Source: Streptomyces sp. 11x1 (GTDB taxonomy: Bacteria; Actinomycetota; Actinomycetes; Streptomycetales; Streptomycetaceae). From it: DNA of 64,000 nucleotides. Where the stretch lies: positions 2,356,001 through 2,420,000 of the forward strand of contig NZ_CP122458.1 in NCBI RefSeq assembly GCF_032598905.1, written 5' to 3'. Below, piece by piece: positions 58,901 through 64,000 of this stretch. Under the pieces are notes generated by a model. The model was not told the origin of the DNA, did no database searches, and saw nothing but the letters and a program-made list of their open reading frames with translations. Numbering within the stretch: position 1 is the stretch's first letter; each line of letters begins with the position of its first letter. Made by a program: the position numbers and the translations under genes.

Positions 58901-60216
58901 CAGGACCCCACGGTCTTCGCTGCCTCGGTCCAGCGCTTGCCGAGGTCGTCGAGGAAGTCGTCGATGTCGCCGTCCTTGGCGTCGCGGGCGATGTCGACCA
59001 GTTCCTGGCGGTAGGCGGGGCCGTTGATGCCGACCTCGGAGGCGCTGTCGATGGCCTTGACCTTGCCGCCCGCGGTGTCGTCCAGTTCGATCAGTTCGAC
59101 GCCCTGCTCCTCGTAGGGCTTGAGCACCTCGGGCAGCGGGGCGTCCTTCAGTGTGGAGATGGAGAGGTTGTCCGCCGCGTAGCCCGACTTCTCGGTGAAC
59201 CAGTCGACCCAGGCGCGGGCGGCCTCCTTGTGCCCGGAGTGGATGCTGACGGCCTGGTTGTAGTCGGGGTTGGCGGTCGCGCAGGCCTTGCCGTCGACCC
59301 GGGCGGGGAAGGGCATGAAGCCGATGTCGTCGGGGTCGGCCCCGGCCTTCTCGGCCGCCTGCCGGAACTGGATGACCGCCCAGCTGCCGAGCCAGGCCGT
59401 GGCGATCTCCCCCTTGGCCAACTGGGGTTTGGAGTTCTCCCAGTTGGTGGTCGCCGGGTCCTTCTCGATCAGGCCCTGGTCGACGATGTCGTACAACAGC
59501 CGGTCGGCCACGCGTAGTTCGCCGTCCTCACCCCAGGGGTTGCCCTCGGCGAGGCGGGTGGTGGCCTCGGTGTCGCAGCTGACCGAGCCGTTGACGTACG
59601 TCCACTGGGTCAGCGGCCACTGGGCGGCGAAGTTGGTGTAGTACGGGACGGCGTCGGTCTTGGCCTTGACGGCCTTCAGGGCGGTGAGGAACTCCGCCGG
59701 GGTGGTGGGCCATTCGGTGACTCCGGCCTCGGTCCAGATCCGCTTGTTGTAGAGGAAGCCCGGGGTCGCGCCCATCGGGCTCTGTCCGTAGACCTTGCCG
59801 TCGACCGCGGTGAAGCCGGTGAAGCGGTACTTCTCGCTCAGTTCCTTCTGGGTACCGAGCGAGGCGAAGAACTTCGGGTAGTCGTTCTTCTGGATCACGG
59901 ACGGGATCATGAGGACGTCGCCGTAGTTGTCGGTGTTCATCCGGATCTTGACTTCGGCCTCGTAGTCGGTGATCCCGTCGAACGTGACCTTCACCTTCGG
60001 ATAGGTCTTGTTGAAGTCCTCGGCGTACTTCTTCATCGTGCCGTCCTGCACGAGGTCCGTCCGGTGGGTGAGGACCGTGATGGATCCGGACACCTGTGCC
60101 GGGTCGTCGGCCGCCTCGGCGTCGGCGCCCTTCGCGCTTCCTCCGCCGCCGGTGCAGCCCGACGCGAGGAGCGCGGCCGCCAGCAGTGTTCCGGTGAGCG
60201 TCTTCCGGTGGTTCAT
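58900..60216 (-). CDS. Extracellular sugar-binding lipoprotein of ABC transporter
   Basis: This 438-residue solute-binding protein (SBP family 1) has a lipoprotein signal ending LLASGC and a Gly/Ser-rich linker. The fold is typical: ITVLTHRTDLVQDGTMKKYAEDFNKTYPKVKVTFD, DGKVYGQSPMGATPGFLYNKRIW, WLGSWAVIQFRQA. The ATG at 60216 is preferred to the GTG two codons before because GGAG then has 9-nt spacing. It captures the oligosaccharide at the membrane; a mannoside is inferred from the divergent mannosidase. Confidence 0.92.
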   Translation of the reverse strand: MNHRKTLTGTLLAAALLASGCTGGGGSAKGADAEAADDPAQVSGSITVLTHRTDLVQDGTMKKYAEDFNKTYPKVKVTFDGITDYEAEVKIRMNTDNYGDVLMIPSVIQKNDYPKFFASLGTQKELSEKYRFTGFTAVDGKVYGQSPMGATPGFLYNKRIWTEAGVTEWPTTPAEFLTALKAVKAKTDAVPYYTNFAAQWPLTQWTYVNGSVSCDTEATTRLAEGNPWGEDGELRVADRLLYDIVDQGLIEKDPATTNWENSKPQLAKGEIATAWLGSWAVIQFRQAAEKAGADPDDIGFMPFPARVDGKACATANPDYNQAVSIHSGHKEAARAWVDWFTEKSGYAADNLSISTLKDAPLPEVLKPYEEQGVELIELDDTAGGKVKAIDSASEVGINGPAYRQELVDIARDAKDGDIDDFLDDLGKRWTEAAKTVGS

Positions 60217-60285
60217 GTGCACCAGCTCCGTTCGGGACGGACGAGCACGGGTGGGATGGCTGGTTCGGCACTCTGGCAGCCCGTC

Positions 60286-60371
60286 ACTGAACCGGTAAAG
60301 TCCCTATTTCGCCAAGGCTGCCGAAAGATTTCGCGACTGTGTCGGCTCACTGACTGGACCGGTTTAGGGAG
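60286..60371. promoter_or_regulatory. Two ACCGGT-centred operator-like sites in the divergent mannoside promoter
   Basis: ACTGAACCGGTAAAGTCCC (60286-60304) and ACTGGACCGGTTTAGGGAG (60353-60371) share ACTGRACCGGTWWAG; their centres are 67 bp apart. They lie between the ABC importer (minus) and the beta-mannosidase (plus), the second abutting the mannosidase start. The LacI protein encoded at 62770 is the likely ligand, able to bridge both sites. Confidence 0.6.
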
Positions 60372-60376
60372 TGCGC

Positions 60377-62773
60377 ATGCTGGACGCCACACCGCTCGCC
60401 GAGGGCTGGATCCTCCGGCACGACCAGGGACCACTGCCCGCCGCGGTGCCCGGGTGCGTGCACACGGATCTGCTGGCCGCGGGCCTGATCCCGGATCCCT
60501 TCCTCGGCCGGAACGAGGACGCGGTGGCGTGGGTGGGGCGCCGCGAGTGGACGTACGAGGTCGAGCTGCCCGGGGGCGGCGCGGCCGGCGGGCACGACCA
60601 GACCGATCTGGTCTTCGACGGGCTCGACACCGCTGCCGAGATCCGGCTCGACGGACGGCTCCTCGGCTCGGTACGGAACATGCATCGCTCGTACCGCTTC
60701 GACGTCACCGGTATGAGCGGTCTGCTCTCGGTGCGCTTCGCCTCCGCGTACGCCGAGGCCGAGGCGGTGCGCGAACGGCTCGGCGACCGGCCGAACGCCT
60801 ATCCGCAGCCGTTCCAGTTCATCAGGAAGATGGCCTGCTCCTTCGGCTGGGACTGGGGCCCGACCCTGGTGACCGCGGGGATCTGGCGGCCCGTTCGGCT
60901 GGAGCGGTGGTCCACCGCCCGGATCGCCCGGGTGCGGCCGCTGGTGACCGTCGAGGGGACGACGGGCCGGGTGGAGCTGCTCGTCGACGTGGAGCGGGCG
61001 GCCGTCGAGGCGGGGCTGCGGCTGGAGGCCCGGGTGGGGGGTGTCGCCGCGGTCGCGGAGGTCGAGGGGACGAGCGGCACCGTACGGCTGGAGGTGCCGG
61101 GCGTGGAGCTGTGGTGGCCCCGCGGCTACGGTGAACAACCCCTGTACAAGGTCGAGTTGACCCTCTACGGCGAGAGTGACGCGCTCGATGTCTGGCGGCG
61201 GCGGGTCGGGTTCCGGACTGTGGAGCTGGACCGGGGCGCCGATGAGCACGGGACCGCGTTCACGCTCGTCGTCAACGGGGAGCGGCTGTTCGCGCGCGGG
61301 GTGAACTGGATCCCGGACGACGTCTTTCCCTCCCGCGTCACGCGCGAGCGGTACCGGGAGCGGCTGGGCCAGGCGACCGGAGCCGGTGTCGATCTCGTAC
61401 GGATCTGGGGCGGCGGAATCTACGAGAGCGAGGACTTCTACGACGTCTGCGACGAGCTGGGGCTGCTGGTCTGGCAGGACTTCCCGTTCGCGTGCGCGGC
61501 CTACCCGGAGGAGCAGCCGCTGCGGGGCGAGGTGGAGGCCGAGGCGCGGGAGAACGTCGTACGGCTGATGCCGCACCCCTCGCTGGTGCTGTGGAACGGC
61601 AACAACGAGAACCTGTGGGGGTTCCGGGACTGGGGCTGGGAGGAGCGGCTCGCCGGGGAGTCGTGGGGCGAGGGGTACTACCTGGGGCTGCTGCCGCGGG
61701 TGGTCGCGGAGCTGGACCCGACCCGGCCGTACACGGCGGGCAGCCCCTGGTCGGGGTCGTGGGACCGGCATCCGAACGACCCGGCGCACGGCACGCACCA
61801 CTCCTGGGAGGTGTGGAACCGGGAGGACTACGCGGAGTACCGGTCCGAGGTGCCGCGGTTCGTCGCCGAGTTCGGGTGGCAGGCGCCGCCCGCGTACGCG
61901 ACCTTGCGGCGGGCGCTGCCGGGTGAGGAACTCGCGCCCGATTCCCCCGGCATGCTGCACCACCAGAAGGCCGAGGACGGGAACGGGAAGCTTCAGCGGG
62001 GGCTCGCGCGTCATTTCGTCGTGCCGGACGGGGACTTCGACCGCTGGCACTATCTGACGCAGGTCAACCAGGCGCGGGCGATCGCGGCCGGGATCGAGCA
62101 CTGGCGGTCGCACTGGCCGGTGTGCGCGGGCACGGTCGTGTGGCAGCTCAACGACTGCTGGCCGGTGACCTCGTGGGCGGCGGTCGACGGGGACGGGCGG
62201 GAGAAGCCGCTGTACCACGAGCTGCGCCGGCTGTACGCGGACCGGCTGCTGACGCTTCAAGTGCGAGGCACGGGACTGGTGTTGGCCGTGGTGAACCAGT
62301 CGGGTGAGCCGTGGGCCCCGGGTGGTCTGCGGTTGCGGCGGATCACCGTGGAGGGGAACGTCCTCGCCGAGGCGGCGGTGGAAGTGTCCGCCGCCGCGCG
62401 TACGGTGGCCGAGGTGCGGGTGCCGCGCGAGGTGGAGCCCGTGGGGGCGAAGGAGTTCCTGGTGGCCGACGGGCGTGACGGGGAGAAGTCGCTGCGGGCG
62501 GTGCACTTCCCCCTGCCGGATCGTGAAGTGCCTTATGCGAGGCCGGAGTTCGAGGTCGAGGTCGGGCCGGGTTGGGTGACCGTGACGGCGCGGACGCTGG
62601 TGCGGGACCTGCTGCTGCAGGCGGACCGGCTGGGGCCCGTGGCGCGGGCCGACACCGGACTGGTCACCCTGCTGCCGGGTGAGCGGGTGACCATCGGGGT
62701 GCGCGGACTGGAGGCCGTGCCGGACGTGGAGGACGCGCGGCGGGCCCTGTACTGCGTGGAGCCCGCCCGATGA
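60377..62773 (+). CDS. Beta-mannosidase, glycoside hydrolase family 2
   Basis: This 798-residue GH2 enzyme opens with a typical mannosidase N-terminus (AVPGCVHTDLLAAGLIPDPFLGRNE, REWTYEVELP). It also shows FQFIRKMACSFGWDWGP, LVLWNGNNENLWG with acid/base Glu411, and RFVAEFGWQAPP with nucleophile Glu498. A C-terminal beta-sandwich completes it. No signal peptide, so it acts on imported manno-oligosaccharides in the cytoplasm. The ATG at 60377 has GGGAG 5 nt upstream. Its stop overlaps the LacI gene start (ATGA). Confidence 0.93.
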   Translation: MLDATPLAEGWILRHDQGPLPAAVPGCVHTDLLAAGLIPDPFLGRNEDAVAWVGRREWTYEVELPGGGAAGGHDQTDLVFDGLDTAAEIRLDGRLLGSVRNMHRSYRFDVTGMSGLLSVRFASAYAEAEAVRERLGDRPNAYPQPFQFIRKMACSFGWDWGPTLVTAGIWRPVRLERWSTARIARVRPLVTVEGTTGRVELLVDVERAAVEAGLRLEARVGGVAAVAEVEGTSGTVRLEVPGVELWWPRGYGEQPLYKVELTLYGESDALDVWRRRVGFRTVELDRGADEHGTAFTLVVNGERLFARGVNWIPDDVFPSRVTRERYRERLGQATGAGVDLVRIWGGGIYESEDFYDVCDELGLLVWQDFPFACAAYPEEQPLRGEVEAEARENVVRLMPHPSLVLWNGNNENLWGFRDWGWEERLAGESWGEGYYLGLLPRVVAELDPTRPYTAGSPWSGSWDRHPNDPAHGTHHSWEVWNREDYAEYRSEVPRFVAEFGWQAPPAYATLRRALPGEELAPDSPGMLHHQKAEDGNGKLQRGLARHFVVPDGDFDRWHYLTQVNQARAIAAGIEHWRSHWPVCAGTVVWQLNDCWPVTSWAAVDGDGREKPLYHELRRLYADRLLTLQVRGTGLVLAVVNQSGEPWAPGGLRLRRITVEGNVLAEAAVEVSAAARTVAEVRVPREVEPVGAKEFLVADGRDGEKSLRAVHFPLPDREVPYARPEFEVEVGPGWVTVTARTLVRDLLLQADRLGPVARADTGLVTLLPGERVTIGVRGLEAVPDVEDARRALYCVEPAR

Positions 62774-63843
62774 GCACCTCGCCGACTCCGCCACCGTCAC
62801 CGCCGCCCGGTCCGCCGCCGGCACCGACCCCGCGCGTGACCATCAGGGACGTCGCGGCACTCGCCGGGGTGTCCAAGGGGGCGGTGTCGCTCGCGTTCAA
62901 CCGGAAGCCGGGGCTGTCCGACGCCACGCGGGACCGGATCTTCGCGGCGGCGCGGGAGCTCGGCTGGGCGCCCAACCTGGCGGCGCGGTCTCTGTCGAGT
63001 CAGCGGGTCGACGTGGTGGGGCTGGCGATCTGCCGGCCCGCCAGGCAGCTCGGGCTCGAACCGTTCTACATGGAGTTCGTCTCCGGTGTGGAGAGCGTGC
63101 TGACCGAGCGGTCCTGCTCGCTGCTGCTGCGGCTGGTGCGGAACCTGGAGGAGGAGGTGGGGCTCCAGGACGCGTGGTGGCGGGGGCGGCAGGTCAGCGG
63201 GTCGATCCTCGTCGACTTCCGCGCGGACGACCCCAGAGTGGCCGCGGTGGAGCGGCTGGGGGTGCCTGCGGTGGCCGTCGGGCATCCCTCGCTGACCGGC
63301 GGGCTCACGTCGGTGTGGACGGACGACGCGACCGCCGTGACGGAGGCGGTGCGGTATCTGGCGGCGCTGGGGCACCGGCGGATCGCGCGGGTGGGAGGCG
63401 CGGCCGCGCTGGGGCACACGGCCATTCGTACGGCGGCGTTCGACCAGGCGGCCCGGGAGTTGCGGCTGGCCGGCGCACGGCAGGTGGCGACCGACTTCTC
63501 CGGGGAGGCGGGGGCGCGGGCGACGCGGTCGCTGCTGACCGGGGCGGGGGGTGATCGTCCTACGGCGATCGTCTACGACAACGACATCATGGCGGTGGCG
63601 GGGTTGTCGGTGGCGGCGGAGATGGGGGTGCGGGTGCCGGAGGAGGTGTCGTTGCTGGCGTGGGACGACTCGCAGTTGTGCCGGCTGACGCGGCCGACGC
63701 TGTCCGCGATGAGTCATGACGTGCACGGGTTCGGGGCGGAGGTGGCGCGGACGTTGTTCGAGGTGATCGGTGGGGGTGGGGATTCGCATCCGGTGGCTAC
63801 GCCTGTGCTGGTTCCGAGAGGGTCCACCGCGACTGCCCCCTGA
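62770..63843 (+). CDS. LacI family regulator of the mannoside locus
   Basis: The protein has 357 residues: a Pro-rich N-terminal tail (1-22), HTH VTIRDVAALAGVSKGAVSLAFN (23-44), hinge NLAARSLSSQRVDVVGLAI, then a sugar-binding-like sensor domain including AIVYDNDIMAVAGLSVAAEMG and PEEVSLLAWDDSQLC. It overlaps the mannosidase stop by 4 bp, so the repressor is made together with the enzyme and probably controls both directions from the ACCGGT sites at 60286-60371. Confidence 0.92.
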   Translation: MSTSPTPPPSPPPGPPPAPTPRVTIRDVAALAGVSKGAVSLAFNRKPGLSDATRDRIFAAARELGWAPNLAARSLSSQRVDVVGLAICRPARQLGLEPFYMEFVSGVESVLTERSCSLLLRLVRNLEEEVGLQDAWWRGRQVSGSILVDFRADDPRVAAVERLGVPAVAVGHPSLTGGLTSVWTDDATAVTEAVRYLAALGHRRIARVGGAAALGHTAIRTAAFDQAARELRLAGARQVATDFSGEAGARATRSLLTGAGGDRPTAIVYDNDIMAVAGLSVAAEMGVRVPEEVSLLAWDDSQLCRLTRPTLSAMSHDVHGFGAEVARTLFEVIGGGGDSHPVATPVLVPRGSTATAP

Positions 63844-63870
63844 GCGCCGTACGGACCGCGGGTTCGTTTC

Positions 63871-63923
63871 GGCCGGTCGCGCACACGCGGCGGAGCCGCA
63901 TGTCGATACAGCCTCGCGCCTCT
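63871..63923. repeat. Dispersed intergenic repeat, type B
   Basis: GGCCGGTCGCGCACACGCGG, then CGGAGCCGCATGTCGATACA and GCCTCGCGCCTCT, follows the LacI gene. The GCGGCGGAGCCGC hairpin may terminate transcription before the next operon. Confidence 0.75.
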
Positions 63924-63930
63924 GAGGGCG

Positions 63931-63957
63931 CTCCATGTAACCGGCGGTAACATGGAG
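63931..63957. promoter_or_regulatory. 27-bp near-perfect operator palindrome at the window end
   Basis: The arms CTCCATGTAACCG and CGGTAACATGGAG around a single G match except for one base pair. It probably controls a gene starting just beyond the window. The inner half-site GTWACCG matches the galactoside operator at 7704-7717. Confidence 0.6.
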
Positions 63958-64000
63958 AACACGTGTGACCTTCGCCGCTCCCTCCCCCAGGGGTGGGCAG

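Noticed and set aside
1..64000. CRISPR array, rRNA, tRNA genes, prophage or intact IS
   Set aside because: No repeat-spacer pattern, no cloverleaf-like sequence noticed, no integrase or transposase frame; only two small non-autonomous elements near 19.7-20.0 kb.

Overview
The window is a 64 kb piece of a very GC-rich actinobacterial chromosome, almost certainly Streptomyces. The signs are strong G/C bias at third codon positions, many GTG and TTG starts, leaderless promoters, a WhiJ-like XRE/DUF397 pair, AfsR-like SARP regulators, DUF574 and DUF3000 proteins, and two very rare TTA (bldA-type) codons. From memory the order murC-msrB, hemQ-hemY, hemE-DUF3000, rnd resembles the core region around SCO6026-SCO6062 of S. 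coelicolor. I found no rRNA, tRNA, CRISPR array or intact transposase.

Layout. 1-10 kb: the end of a SAM methyltransferase, a LacI regulator, and a minus-strand beta-galactoside operon (MFS transporter, GH35, GH35) preceded by a perfect 14-bp operator-like palindrome; then a GNAT acetyltransferase and a secreted beta-helix protein with its own LacI-type operator. 10-20 kb: two overlapping SARP/NB-ARC regulators, a TTA-containing AraC regulator, a YcaC-like hydrolase and two alpha/beta hydrolases. 19.6-20.1 kb: two abutting MITE-like inverted-repeat elements. 20-28 kb: an FAD oxidoreductase, a DUF6545-type membrane protein, msrB, murC, a UspA-like protein, a RibD-type reductase and zapE. 28-33 kb: a beta-carbonic anhydrase coupled to a SulP anion transporter, a slipin carrying a run of 20 C residues, and a Tat-exported PhoX phosphatase. 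34-39 kb: the XRE/DUF397 pair, a polysaccharide deacetylase lipoprotein, a 47-residue four-cysteine protein, an ABC transporter and a Pth2-like protein.

39.3-44.4 kb holds the least understood locus: three DUF4142 (ferritin-like) paralogues around a DUF692/MNIO metalloenzyme with an extra C-terminal helical domain, followed by a TIGR04222-type membrane protein. Two of the DUF4142 genes share an upstream palindrome, which suggests co-regulation. This is my best candidate for an undescribed system.

44.5-57 kb: a Tap-like secreted hydrolase, hemQ and hemY, a DUF4349 lipoprotein, a CoA-disulfide-reductase-like enzyme, a rhomboid protease, hemE, a DUF3000 protein, a LuxR-type response regulator and ribonuclease D. 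57-64 kb: a mannoside locus made of a minus-strand ABC importer diverging from a GH2 beta-mannosidase and its LacI regulator, with two ACCGGT-centred operator-like sites between them. Intergenic regions carry a dispersed repeat in two structural forms and several hairpin terminators.
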